From contig NZ_CP163443.1 of the NCBI RefSeq assembly GCF_041053055.1, positions 7,051,001 through 7,115,000 of the forward strand: a DNA stretch of 64,000 nt, given 5' to 3'. Position numbers and translations under genes: made by a program. Shown here piece after piece: positions 54,483-63,263 of this stretch. Position 1 is the stretch's first letter, and each line of letters begins with the position of its first letter. Under the pieces are notes generated by a model. The model did not search any database, was not told the DNA's origin, and saw nothing but the letters and a program-made list of their open reading frames with translations. Source of the DNA: Streptomyces sp. R41 (GTDB lineage: Bacteria > Actinomycetota > Actinomycetes > Streptomycetales > Streptomycetaceae).

Positions 54483-54914
54483 TCAGGCCGTGTGCTCCGG
54501 GCAATTGTGGAAGCCCTGGACGCGCCAGGCCCCGTCCTGCTCGGAGAGCACCCAGCTGTCCAGCGCCCGGTTCTCGCTGCGCGGCTCGGTCTCGCCCGCC
54601 AGGAGGATGGCGCCCTTGCTGATCACGAGGGCCGTCCCCGGCCCAGGGAACCGGACGCTCTGCACGTCGTGGACGGCCCGGGAGCCCTTGAGCGGCCCGG
54701 CGAAGGCGGCCGCCATGGCGGCGCGGATCTCCTCCTTGTCCCGCAGGTGGGTGCCCGGCAGCAGTGCGGTCGCGTCGGCCGCGTAGTCCGCGACGAACGC
54801 GTCCGGGTCGTTCGCCGCCCAGGCGGTGTAGACGCCGTCGAGCACGGCGAGTACGGCCCGCTCGGCGTCGCTCCGCGCGGTCTGGACGGGCGTGGTGTCG
54901 GTGGTGCTGGTCAT
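54483..54914 (-). CDS. SnoaL-like (SgcJ/EcaC-type) protein
   Basis: 143 residues from ATG 54914. The fold motif (LDGVYTAWAANDPDAFVADYAADATALLPG, then VHDVQSVRFPGPGTALV) identifies the SnoaL-like small cone-fold group, which includes ketosteroid-isomerase-like and unassigned proteins. It is the first gene of the probable three-gene operon with the hydrolase and ECF sigma factor, which itself carries a SnoaL-like domain. A small-molecule-binding or isomerase role is likely; the substrate is unknown. Confidence 0.83.
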   Translation of the reverse strand: MTSTTDTTPVQTARSDAERAVLAVLDGVYTAWAANDPDAFVADYAADATALLPGTHLRDKEEIRAAMAAAFAGPLKGSRAVHDVQSVRFPGPGTALVISKGAILLAGETEPRSENRALDSWVLSEQDGAWRVQGFHNCPEHTA

Positions 54915-55104
54915 GGTCTTCCCTCTCGTCGTTCAGGCGTTTGGTTATGAAGACCAGCCGTGTCATCAAAAGGAATCGGGGCCCGGGGCATCGGGGGAAG
55001 GCGCCTGCGGATGTGCCGTCGCGAACGTCCGTTTAGCCTGGCTTTAGCCTGGATTTCCCGCTTCCACACGCACCTCTCGAATCGATGTCAGGAAGGTGCT
55101 GCAC

Positions 55105-56187
55105 GTGCGATCCATATGGAACGGCGCCATCTCCTTCGGCCTGGTCAGCATCCCCATCAAGCTCGTGAACGCCACGGAGAGCCACTCGATCTCCTTCCGC
55201 CAGATCCACCTCGACGACGGCGGCCGCATCCGCTACCGCAAGGTCTGCGAGCTGGAGGACCGCGAGGTCTCCACCCCGGAGATCGGCAAGGCGTACGAGG
55301 ACGCGGACGGCACGCTGATCCCGATCACGGACGAGGACCTGGCCGCGCTGCCGATCCCGACCGCCAGGACCATCGAGATCGTGGCCTTCGTACCGGCCGA
55401 CCGGATCGACCCGCTCCAGATGGACACGGCGTACTACCTGTCCGCGAACGGCGTCCCCGCCGCCAAGCCGTACGTTCTGCTGCGCGAGGCCCTGAAGCGC
55501 AGTCAGAAGGTCGCCGTCGCGAAGTTCGCGCTGCGCGGGCGGGAGCGGCTCGGCATGCTGCGCGTGGTCGACGACGTGATCGCCATGCACGGGCTGCTCT
55601 GGCCGGACGAGATCCGCGCCAGCGACGAGGTCGCCCCGGACACGAGCGTCACCGTCCACGACAAGGAACTGGACCTGGCGGACGCCCTGATGGACACCCT
55701 CGGCGAGGTCGACCTCGAAGACCTGCACGACGACTACCGCGACGCCGTCGAGGAACTCATCGCCGCCAAGGCGTCCGGCGTGGAGGCGCCCGCCGTCCCC
55801 GCGGGGGAGCGCCCCGGCGGCAAGGTGCTCGACCTGATGGCCGCCCTGGAGAAGAGCGTGCGCGAGGCCAAGGAGTCGCGTGGCGAGGAAGCGGGCCAGC
55901 CCGGCGAGCCCGCCGAGGTCACGCCTCTCCCGGCCCGCCGTGCGGCCGCCGGCAAGTCCGCCCGTACGGCCCCCAAGGAGGTCGGCGGCAAGAAGTCGAC
56001 GTCCGCGGCGAAGAAGACGGCGGCCAAGAAGACGACCTCCAAGAAGACCACGGCGAAGAAGTCGACCACCAAGACGGCCACCAAGGAGGCGGCCGGCACG
56101 GCCACCAAGCAGTCGGCGGCCAAGAAGACCGCCGCGAAGAAGACGGCCGCGAAGAAGGCCGCCCCGCGGAAGCGGGCGTCGGCCTGA
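55105..56187 (+). CDS. ku: Bacterial Ku, DNA end-binding protein
   Basis: 360 residues from GTG 55105 (RSIWNGAISFGLVS) behind GGAAGG; an in-frame GTG at 55096 is less well placed. The Ku core runs to about residue 250, then a Lys/Ala/Thr-rich tail of about 80 residues (repeats of AAKKTAAKK) resembles a histone-like DNA-binding extension. It binds double-strand ends and recruits the LigD-type polymerase and ligase in non-homologous end joining. The polymerase gene is about 2.7 kb away, facing the other way, and no LigD ligase is seen in the window. Confidence 0.97.
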   Translation: MRSIWNGAISFGLVSIPIKLVNATESHSISFRQIHLDDGGRIRYRKVCELEDREVSTPEIGKAYEDADGTLIPITDEDLAALPIPTARTIEIVAFVPADRIDPLQMDTAYYLSANGVPAAKPYVLLREALKRSQKVAVAKFALRGRERLGMLRVVDDVIAMHGLLWPDEIRASDEVAPDTSVTVHDKELDLADALMDTLGEVDLEDLHDDYRDAVEELIAAKASGVEAPAVPAGERPGGKVLDLMAALEKSVREAKESRGEEAGQPGEPAEVTPLPARRAAAGKSARTAPKEVGGKKSTSAAKKTAAKKTTSKKTTAKKSTTKTATKEAAGTATKQSAAKKTAAKKTAAKKAAPRKRASA

Positions 56188-56199
56188 GCCGGGCGGCGC

Positions 56200-56345
56200 T
56201 GGAAATCTTCCAGCCCGTCCAGCGTTCGAGGACGAGCGCGTCAGCGCGATACGGGGGTCTGGGGGCGGAGCCCCCAGGGGCGAAGGGTGTCCCCCCGCTC
56301 GAGCGAAGCCGAGAGTGAGGGAGGGCAGGGGCGGAGGGGGCGAAA
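56200..56345. repeat. Dispersed intergenic repeat with hairpin, copy C
   Basis: Contains the hairpin CTGGGGGC-GGA-GCCCCCAG at 56259-56277, as in copies A and B, but the upstream part differs. It lies between the convergent ku and ketosynthase genes and is probably a bidirectional terminator. Confidence 0.75.
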
Positions 56346-56382
56346 ACCAACCCAGCGCCTCACACCCGTCCGCCCCCCGAAG

Positions 56383-58143
56383 TCAGCCGGTACGCCGCAA
56401 CGCCAGCACCGCGTTGTGCCCGCCGAACCCGAACGAGTTGCTGAGCGCGAGGTCACCCAGTGCGGGCAGCGTGCGGGGGCCCTTCGTCACCACGTCCAGC
56501 TCGATGGCGTCGTCCTGGTCCTCGCACCCGATGGTCGGCGGGATGACCCCGTGATGCAGCGTGAGCACGGTGGCGACGGCCTCCACGCCGCCCGCCGCGC
56601 CCTGCAGATGGCCGAGGTGGCCCTTGAGCGCGGTCACCGGGACGTCGCCGCCCAGCACGGCGCGCAAGGCTCCGGCCTCGGCGAGGTCGCCGTCGGTGGT
56701 GGCGGTGGCATGGGCGTTGACGTGCACGACGTCCACGACATGGGCGCCCGCGTCCCGTACGGCCCGCCGCAGCGCGAGCGCGACCCCGCTGCCGGACGGG
56801 TCGGGAGCGGCCATGTGGTGGGCGTCGGCGGACAGTCCCCACCCGGCGGCCTCGCAGTAGATGCGCGCGCCACGCGCCCTCGCGTGTTCTTCGGACTCCA
56901 GCAGCAGGAAGCCCGCTCCCTCGCCGTTCACAAAGCCGTCGCGGTCCTTGGCGAAGGGCCGGGACGGGCTGGTGGACCCCAGTTCGTGCGTGGACAGCGC
57001 GCGCATCGCGGCGAACGAGGCCATGATCGCCGGGGTCACCACGGCCTCCGCGCCACCGGCGAGCGCCACGTCGACATGCCCGTACCGGATGCGGTCGATG
57101 GCCTGCCCGATGGCCTCGGTCCCGGAGGCGCAGGCGCTGGTCACGGTGCGGGCCTCACCGGTGATCCGCAGCGCGAGCGACACCTGGGACGCGGCCTGCG
57201 AGGGCACGGTCATCGGCGTGGTCAGCGGCGACACGGCACGCGGCCCCTTGTCCCGCAGCTTCCGGTCACCGCCGACGAGTACGGAGGCGTCACCGAGGAT
57301 GGCGCCGACGCTGACGCCGACCCGCTCGGGGTCGAGCCCGCTCTCGGCCGTACCTGCCGCGTCGAACCCGCCGTCCTGCCACGCCTCGCGCGCGGCGAGC
57401 ACCGCGAACTGCGCGGCCCGGTTCATCCGCCGCGCCTGCGGCCTCGGCAGCAGCCCGGCGGGATCCACTGGAACGCTCCCGGCGACCCGTACCGGCAGCT
57501 CGGCGAATTCCTCGCCCTCCAACTCCCGTATCCCGCAACGGCCCTCCACCAGCCCCTGCCAGAGCTCGTCCACGCCCACACCGAGCGGCGTGACGGCCCC
57601 GAGCCCGGTGACCACGACCCGCCGGGGCGCGGCGCCGGTGGGCGTACGACGTGGCCGGGGGAGGTGTCGTACGACATGTCCTTCCTCGACGGCGCGCGCG
57701 ACGTGCTCGCGCAGCCCGGCGTCCGAGACGGGCTCCTCGGCCCGGCTCTCCAGGTCCCGGTGCCAGCGGCCCCACCTTCGGGTGTACGACTCCTCGACGG
57801 CCCGGGGGTCGACGGCGCGCAGCGAGGTGACGCGGTCGCCGTCCCGGAATTCCACCGCCGCGAGATCGGCCGGCGCGATCTCGGGAATTCCGGTGATGTC
57901 CATGCGCCGACAGGCCACGGTCACCCGGTGGCCGCGCTCGAATACCTGGTCGTGATCAATTCCACCGAGGGGCGGTCGGAGGGTCAGTCGAATGGTGTGC
58001 GGAGTCTCGGGGAGTGTGTGCATCACCACATACCACTTGTCTTCCGTCACATCCTGTTCGGAGAGGGCGAGAAGATCGCCGGGAATCACTTCGGCGACGG
58101 TGACGGCGTGGGGCTGTACGGGGACGTCGGACGAATTGCGCAT
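56383..58143 (-). CDS. FabF-type ketosynthase with N-terminal extension
   Basis: 586 residues from ATG 58143. The C-terminal 400 residues are a beta-ketoacyl synthase: VVTGLGAVTPLG, catalytic Cys in TSACASGTEA, then His in NAHATATTDGD and KGHLGHLQGAAG. The first 185 residues are an unknown beta-rich domain (LALSEQDVTEDKWYVVMHTL, RLTLRPPLGGIDHDQVFERG) and an Arg-rich linker. It is a stand-alone fusion of unclear pathway; no acyl carrier protein or reductase is adjacent. The gene is convergent with ku. Confidence 0.85.
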   Translation of the reverse strand: MRNSSDVPVQPHAVTVAEVIPGDLLALSEQDVTEDKWYVVMHTLPETPHTIRLTLRPPLGGIDHDQVFERGHRVTVACRRMDITGIPEIAPADLAAVEFRDGDRVTSLRAVDPRAVEESYTRRWGRWHRDLESRAEEPVSDAGLREHVARAVEEGHVVRHLPRPRRTPTGAAPRRVVVTGLGAVTPLGVGVDELWQGLVEGRCGIRELEGEEFAELPVRVAGSVPVDPAGLLPRPQARRMNRAAQFAVLAAREAWQDGGFDAAGTAESGLDPERVGVSVGAILGDASVLVGGDRKLRDKGPRAVSPLTTPMTVPSQAASQVSLALRITGEARTVTSACASGTEAIGQAIDRIRYGHVDVALAGGAEAVVTPAIMASFAAMRALSTHELGSTSPSRPFAKDRDGFVNGEGAGFLLLESEEHARARGARIYCEAAGWGLSADAHHMAAPDPSGSGVALALRRAVRDAGAHVVDVVHVNAHATATTDGDLAEAGALRAVLGGDVPVTALKGHLGHLQGAAGGVEAVATVLTLHHGVIPPTIGCEDQDDAIELDVVTKGPRTLPALGDLALSNSFGFGGHNAVLALRRTG

Positions 58144-58302
58144 GGGGCGAGAGCCTTCGGTGCATGGGGGTGGGGGGAATGCCAGGCTCAACTGTCGACG
58201 ACAAATCGCCAGTTGCCTAGGTGTCCCCACCATCGATGTGCGCAACGTCACGGAAAGCGTTCCCCAATTCCCGCTCCGGAAAAGGGAAATCGAAGGCGGC
58301 CG

Positions 58303-58721
58303 TCAATCGATGTTGAAGAGTGGACCAGTCATCGTCAGTCCCAGGTCATCGCCGGTGTGGGCGATCGGAGCGAACAGGATGAGTGCCGCTCCGGCGCGTG
58401 CGAGACCTTTCTGGAAGTGGATCATTTCGAGCTGACGGGACTGGGCGTCAGTTTCCTTCCAGAACCCGTGCATCAGTACCGCGGTCGGCACCAGGAAGAT
58501 CACCAGAAGCAGTGCCCCGAGATCGGCCCGGACGCCGAGCAATACGCTCAGTCCACCGGTCAGGAGCAGAAGTCCGCGGCGAATACCGCGGGCACGGCCG
58601 TGGGGACGCCTTTGGCGGAGGCGTATCCCGCCATCGCTTTGGTCTGCGTGAGACGGCCGACGGCCGAGGAGTGGAAGAGCGCCGCGAAGAGGGTGCGGCC
58701 GATGAGTGCCAGGACGTCCAT
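58303..58721 (-). pseudogene. DoxX-family membrane protein, apparently frameshifted
   Basis: The start ATG 58721, 8 bp after the end of the MarR gene, with TGAGG upstream, gives MDVLALIGRTLFAALF, which runs to a stop after AADFCS. The C-terminal half continues in another frame, RADLGALLLVIFLVPTAVLMHGFWKETDAQSRQ, to 58303. Inserting one base at about 58575, in a G-rich run (GCGGAC read as GCGGGAC), restores one DoxX protein of about 139 residues with AGLLLLTGGLS across the join. DoxX proteins are small membrane proteins tied to redox stress. A sequencing error is plausible. Confidence 0.78.
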
Positions 58722-58728
58722 GACGACC

Positions 58729-59184
58729 TCAGCGGCGCGGCCAGGGGCGCCCGTCCAGGCGCTCGATGTCGCGGTTCAGGCGTCCGAGGTAGCCGGCGAA
58801 TTCGGCCACCTCGTCCGGCGTCCAGTCCTCCATCACCTTCTCCAGGCCCTGCAGGTTCGCGGCGCGGTCGGCGGCCAGCCGGCGCTCGCCCTCGGCGGTG
58901 ATGGCGAACTTGCGGGCGATGCCCCCGTCGGGGTCGGGGATGCGCTCGACGATCCCGGCCCGCAGCATGGCACCGGTCTGCCGGTTGAGCGTGGAGGTGT
59001 CCAGGCCGAAGGCCTCGCTGAGCTGGCCGATGGACATCGGGCCGTCCACCTGGATGCGGCTGAGCAGCAGGTAGGCGCTGCGGTCGAGCCGCCGGTCGCC
59101 GTCGCGCATGCGCGGTGTCAGCAGGTGCATGTACCGCCCGAGCAGCATGGTCTCGAATTCGATCAGATCAAGGGGCTTGTCCAT
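58729..59184 (-). CDS. MarR-family repressor of the doxX and MFS genes (probable)
   Basis: 151 residues from ATG 59184. The winged-helix core (LLLSRIQVDGPMSIGQLSEAFG, recognition helix DTSTLNRQTGAMLRAGIV, wing IPDPDGGIARKFAIT) is typical. It is co-transcribed with the DoxX gene, 8 bp away, and divergent from an MFS exporter. The intergenic region holds three 11-bp imperfect palindromes spaced 18 bp apart, the likely operator for auto- and exporter repression. Confidence 0.93.
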   Translation of the reverse strand: MDKPLDLIEFETMLLGRYMHLLTPRMRDGDRRLDRSAYLLLSRIQVDGPMSIGQLSEAFGLDTSTLNRQTGAMLRAGIVERIPDPDGGIARKFAITAEGERRLAADRAANLQGLEKVMEDWTPDEVAEFAGYLGRLNRDIERLDGRPWPRR

Positions 59185-59262
59185 GCGGGGTTCCTTCGGC
59201 TCCTGGTCGGCCTCCCCCTTCCTTCTCAGGGAGACCGCCTACCAGTAGGTATACCACGCATG

Positions 59263-59309
59263 TGTATGATGCACTTCACGTGCATGATGCATATCAAATG
59301 TATAGTGCA
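59263..59309. promoter_or_regulatory. Triple MarR-type operator
   Basis: Three copies of TGYATRRTGCA at 59263-59273, 59281-59291 and 59299-59309, each starting 18 bp after the previous one. The central copy (TGCATGATGCA) is a perfect inverted repeat around its middle base. They lie between the MarR and exporter start codons and probably overlap both promoters. The regular spacing suggests dimers bound on nearly the same face. Confidence 0.8.
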
Positions 59310-59340
59310 TACGGATCTGAGAGAGCACGAGGGAGTACCC

Positions 59341-60807
59341 GTGGACAGTTCCAAGCCCGAGGCAGGCTCCGGCAGAGTCGTCGGCATCCTTGCCTTCGGG
59401 GGCATCGTGGCCGCGATCACGCAGACCCTGGTGGTGCCGCTGATCGGTGAACTGCCGACGCTGCTCGACACCAGCGCCTCGAACGCCTCCTGGGTGATCA
59501 CCGCCACCCTGCTGGCGGCCGCGGTGATGACGCCGGTCGCCGGTCGCCTCGGCGACATGTACGGCAAGAAGCGCATGCTGCTGGCCTCGCTCGTCCCGCT
59601 GATCCTCGGCTCGGTGGTCTGTGCCCTGTCCTCCTCGGTGATCCCGATGATCGCCGGACGCGGTCTGCAGGGCATGGGCATGGGCGTGGTGCCCCTCGGC
59701 ATCAGCCTGCTGCGTGATGTGGTGCCGGCGGAGAAGCTGGGCACGTCCATCGCGCTGATGAGCGCGTCCATGGGTGTGGGCGGCGCGCTCGGCCTGCCGT
59801 TCTCCGCGGCGATCGCCGAGAACGCCAGCTGGCGGGTGCTTTTCTGGGTCGTTGCCGCGCTGAGCCTCGCGGTCGGCACCCTGATCTGGTTCTTCGTGCC
59901 CGCGGACCGTGCGAGCACCGCGTCGAGCGGCTTCGACCTGCTCGGCGCGCTGGGTCTGGGCACCGCGCTGGTCTGTCTGCTCCTCGCCGTCTCCAAGGGC
60001 GCCGACTGGGGCTGGGGCAGCGGCACCACGCTCGGCCTGTTCACCGCCGCCGTCGTCGTGCTGCTGGCCTGGGGCTGGTGGGAGCTGCGGATCACCGACC
60101 CGCTGGTCGACCTCCGGGTGACCGCGCGCCCGCAGGTGCTGACGACGAACGCGGCCTCCATCCTGGTCGGCTTCGCGATGTACGCCCAGTCGCTGGTCGT
60201 ACCCCAGCTGCTCCAGCTGCCCGAGGCCACCGGCTACGGGCTGGGCGAGTCCATGCTGGCCATGGGCCTGTGGATGGCCCCGGCGGGCCTGATGATGATG
60301 CTGATCTCACCGGTCGGCGCCAAACTGTCCGCCGCGAAGGGCCCCAAGGTCACCCTCATCGTCGGCTCCCTCGTCATCGCCCTCGGCTACGGCATCTCGC
60401 TGCCGCTGATCAGCTCCGGTTCCCCCTGGGGCCTGCTGCTCGTGACCGTCGTCGGCAGCTCGGGTGTCGGCTTCGCCTACGGTGCGATGCCGGCCCTCAT
60501 CATGGGCGCGGTGCCCCAGTCGGAGACCGCCTCGGCCAACAGCTTCAACACGCTGATGCGCTCCATCGGCAGCTCCGTGTCCGCCGCCGTGATCGGCGTG
60601 GTCCTGGCCCAGATGACCACCAAGTTCGGCGTCTACTCCCTGCCGTCCGAGAACGGCTTCCGGGTCGCCATGATGATCGGCTGCGGCGTGGGCCTGGCGG
60701 CCGCGGCCGTCGCCTCCCTCATCCCCGTCCGCCCGGCGGCCGCCGGGCAGTCGGAGCCCGGCGTCGTGTCGGACTCCGCGCCGGAGGCGTCCGGGGCGAC
60801 GGCGTGA
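59341..60807 (+). CDS. MFS drug-efflux-type transporter
   Basis: 488 residues from GTG 59341 with GAGGGAG (59329-59335) upstream. About 14 hydrophobic segments and the MFS loop motif GRLGDMYGKKRML between TM2 and TM3 place it in the DHA2-like drug:proton antiporters. It is divergent from the MarR-DoxX genes and separated from them by the triple operator, so it is probably derepressed by the ligand the MarR protein senses. A hairpin terminator follows at 60829. Confidence 0.92.
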   Translation: MDSSKPEAGSGRVVGILAFGGIVAAITQTLVVPLIGELPTLLDTSASNASWVITATLLAAAVMTPVAGRLGDMYGKKRMLLASLVPLILGSVVCALSSSVIPMIAGRGLQGMGMGVVPLGISLLRDVVPAEKLGTSIALMSASMGVGGALGLPFSAAIAENASWRVLFWVVAALSLAVGTLIWFFVPADRASTASSGFDLLGALGLGTALVCLLLAVSKGADWGWGSGTTLGLFTAAVVVLLAWGWWELRITDPLVDLRVTARPQVLTTNAASILVGFAMYAQSLVVPQLLQLPEATGYGLGESMLAMGLWMAPAGLMMMLISPVGAKLSAAKGPKVTLIVGSLVIALGYGISLPLISSGSPWGLLLVTVVGSSGVGFAYGAMPALIMGAVPQSETASANSFNTLMRSIGSSVSAAVIGVVLAQMTTKFGVYSLPSENGFRVAMMIGCGVGLAAAAVASLIPVRPAAAGQSEPGVVSDSAPEASGATA

Positions 60808-60828
60808 TCTGAAGCTCCACAGGAGCAG

Positions 60829-60865
60829 GGCTCAGGGGCGGCCTCGGTGAGGCCGCCCCTGAGCC
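60829..60865 (+). terminator. Terminator hairpin of the MFS gene
   Basis: A perfect 17-bp stem (starting GGCTCAGGGGCGGCCTC) with a 3-base loop begins 21 bp after the stop codon. The bases AAGCTCCACAGGA occur on either side of it (60811 and 60876). Confidence 0.85.
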
Positions 60866-61326
60866 CTGTGATCGGAAGCTCCACAGGACGATGCTGAGCG
60901 ACTGTTCCTGTTCAACTCCCCGCTTTTCGCGCCAGGTTGGGCCCTACTGCGAGAAGTCCACCCCTTGAGCGTAGGCAGCGGCGACGGCGTTTTCCGCCTT
61001 GCGCCGTTCTGCAGTACTTGCCATGGAGACCAGCGCCTTGGCAGCGCGATTGCGTGTGTGCCGGACGCTGCTGCCCGTCGGCGGAGGAACAGAGCCAGGA
61101 GAAGGACGGCGAGTCCGACTGATCGAGGAGTGAGTGTTCGAGCGGGCCTGCGGCGGCTCCGGGGCTTCTGATACGGCAAGCAACCCCCGCGATCGCGGGG
61201 CCGAGCGCGTTGTGGGCACTCTCAACCAGCTCCCCTTCATGGGGAGTTTCGCGGGTGAGAGAACGAACCGCCGCAGCCCCCAGGGGGGACGGGGGCCGCG
61301 GCGGTCGGTCGAAGGGGACGCGGCGG
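60866..61326. other. Intergenic region without a supported gene
   Basis: 461 bases between the MFS terminator and the lipoprotein stop codon. On the minus strand a short stretch reads MASTAERRKAENAVAAAYAQGVDFSQ in parts and ends at 60944, with no clear start site or relatives; it could be the tail of a lost gene. No tRNA, repeat array or recombination site was recognised. Confidence 0.35.
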
Positions 61327-62247
61327 CTAGCTCTGGCCGAGGATGGCCCTGGCGGCTTCGATCATCTTGGCGTTGCGGGCCTTCTCGGCCTCCAGCTCCG
61401 CCTTGTGGTCGCCGATCTGCTGCGTCTGGCGGCCGGTCTCCGCGCTGAACCAGTTCTTCACCAGGCCGGAGGACTCCTTGCAGTCGACATCCGCGACAGC
61501 CGTGTCGATCTCTGTCTGGGACGGCTGTGTTCCCGCCGACTCGGCGAAGGCCTCGCCGGCCTGCAGCGGCTCGGGGAAGTTCTTGTAGTTCTTCCTGGCC
61601 ATGCACGCCGACCAGTTGCTCATGGCCGCCTGGACCTTGAGGCTGCTCTTCGTGGCCTCCAGCGACTCGGCGGCCAGGTCACCGGCGATGTCGGTCTCGT
61701 AGAGGATGCCGACCTTCTTGTTCGCCTCTGGGATGCAGGTGTTCTCCAGGGCGTCGTACCAGTTGTCGGTGCGGCCTTCCTCGGCCTCCTCCGCGGCGGT
61801 GTCGTCCGCGGGCTCCGCGGCCGCTCCGGGCACGTGGTAGCCGTACGTCCGCGCGGTCTTGGCGTCGGTGATGCCGTAGCGGCGCTCCATGTTCATGCCG
61901 TCGTACGACAGGGCCGGTGTCGTGCCGGAGGCGGGCGGGGTGAAGGTGAACCCGAGCCGTGCCATGCACGCGGTCTTGACCTTGTCCTTGGCGTTCTCGA
62001 CGTCGACCTCGTCCGGGTACGACACCATGTAGTCCTCGAGCGGCAGCCGCATCCCGGCCGCGAGGCCGCTCTGCACCCGCGCCGTCGGCCACTTCGCTCG
62101 GCTCTCGGTGTCCGGCAGCGAGCGGGCTTCGGTCCTTGTCTTCACCGTCTGCTGATCCTGCGCGTGCTGGGTGCCGCAGGCAGCGGTCAGAGCGAGCGCC
62201 GAGCACGAGGCGGCCAGCACAGCGGAATGTATCCACTTCTTGGTCAT
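61327..62247 (-). CDS. Putative lipoprotein of a two-gene secreted operon
   Basis: 306 residues from ATG 62247 behind AGAGGAAC. The signal (IHSAVLAASCSALALTAAC) ends in a lipobox with Cys. The mature protein has scattered Cys in helical surroundings (KTACMARLG, NTCIPEANK, WSACMARKN, VDCKESSG), each with the C-M-A-R or similar spacing, suggesting a disulfide-bonded helical repeat. No enzyme motif. Its start is 2 bp after the stop of the secreted protein gene, so the two are one operon. Confidence 0.85.
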   Translation of the reverse strand: MTKKWIHSAVLAASCSALALTAACGTQHAQDQQTVKTRTEARSLPDTESRAKWPTARVQSGLAAGMRLPLEDYMVSYPDEVDVENAKDKVKTACMARLGFTFTPPASGTTPALSYDGMNMERRYGITDAKTARTYGYHVPGAAAEPADDTAAEEAEEGRTDNWYDALENTCIPEANKKVGILYETDIAGDLAAESLEATKSSLKVQAAMSNWSACMARKNYKNFPEPLQAGEAFAESAGTQPSQTEIDTAVADVDCKESSGLVKNWFSAETGRQTQQIGDHKAELEAEKARNAKMIEAARAILGQS

Positions 62248-62249
62248 AG

Positions 62250-62795
62250 CTAGTTCCTCTTGCTCGACGAGTTCTTGTTCTTCAGGCCGTTGCCCAGGTT
62301 GCGGGCGATGCCGTCGTACTTCGGGATCGTCTTCTTGCTGCCGCTGTATCCGGCGTTGCTGTAGACCGTGTACGAGTGGGACGGGTCCTGGTTGTAGGCG
62401 GAAGCGGCGTTGTCCGCGGCGTACTGCCCGTCGCCCGTGTTGTCGCACGGGTTGGACATGCCCTTGTGGGTGTCACGGTCGGGGTCCGTGTAGTAGCCGG
62501 GGAATCCGCTGAAGACATACCGGACGATCGAGGTCCCGTTCGGGGAGTAGCCCCAGTGATCCTTGATCGACTTGTTGCTGATGAAGCAGGCGCTCTGGGA
62601 CAACTGCGTCGTCTCGGAACGGGAGTTGAATTGAATGCGGAAGCAAGCCCGGTTGTAGGCGGAGCTGCACTCGTCGGCCGCGTAAGAGGTCGCGGCGGAT
62701 GCGGACGGCGCAGTCGCGAGCACGGCGGCGAACGAGGCCACCGCAGCGGCGAGCGCGGCTACGGGTCTGGCAGGACGCAACGGTGTTTCCCCCAT
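62250..62795 (-). CDS. Secreted small Cys-containing protein
   Basis: 181 residues from ATG 62795. A Sec signal (VAALAAAVASFAAVLATAPSASA) precedes a mature part of about 140 residues with Cys in DECSSAYNRACFRIQF, SACFISNKS and NPCDNTGDG, and Tyr/Ser/Asn-rich sections (YSNAGYSGSKKTIPKYD). I do not recognise the family; the look is of a small extracellular beta protein. It is the first gene of a two-gene operon with the lipoprotein. Confidence 0.78.
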   Translation of the reverse strand: MGETPLRPARPVAALAAAVASFAAVLATAPSASAATSYAADECSSAYNRACFRIQFNSRSETTQLSQSACFISNKSIKDHWGYSPNGTSIVRYVFSGFPGYYTDPDRDTHKGMSNPCDNTGDGQYAADNAASAYNQDPSHSYTVYSNAGYSGSKKTIPKYDGIARNLGNGLKNKNSSSKRN

Positions 62796-63263
62796 GTCCT
62801 TCTGCTGCAAGGCAGGGGTGTCCCGTCGCGCGCGGTCCGGCGCTGATAGACGTTCCCCCGTGCATGGTCAAGCCCTCGAGCGGCCTGGTCTGGACCAACC
62901 CTTCGGGCCTGGTCACTCTAGCCATGGCATGAGTGCGGGCGGCAAGGGCTGGTCGAGGACATGGCAAGAAAGTGATCCGCGCGCACCAGGGGCGGACGAG
63001 GCCTCTCAACGGCGACCGCGGACCCAACGTGCGTGATTCCTGCGAAGAGTTGTGAAAGAAGGTGCAGTGACGCAGGGGATCTGCTCGATCGGGTTGGCCG
63101 GATTCCGATCCCTGTCGAGGGGGCCTTGAGGGGCCTTGAGGGGGCCGCACAGGCTCCGGGGCGTGAACCTGTGCTCGTCGATGGGTTCGGCAGGTCGGGC
63201 GCGCGGCGTCCTCCTCGCCGGCGAAACGCGTCTCCGAACCCCGTCGCGGTGCTGTCGGACCGG
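62796..63263. other. Intergenic region with a short GGCCTTGAGG repeat
   Basis: 468 bases without a supported gene. At about 63117-63145 GGGGGCCTTGA occurs in tandem with slight variation. It must contain the promoter of the secreted protein operon. No RNA gene or known operator was recognised. Confidence 0.35.

Noticed and set aside
56287..59340. Open frame continuing upstream of the MFS start
   Set aside because: It runs antisense through the ketosynthase and MarR genes. The transporter has a clear GTG start and ribosome site at 59341.
60866..61326. Remnant integrase or transposase tail
   Set aside because: The suggestive short peptide is too brief to assign, and there are no inverted repeats or target-site duplications.
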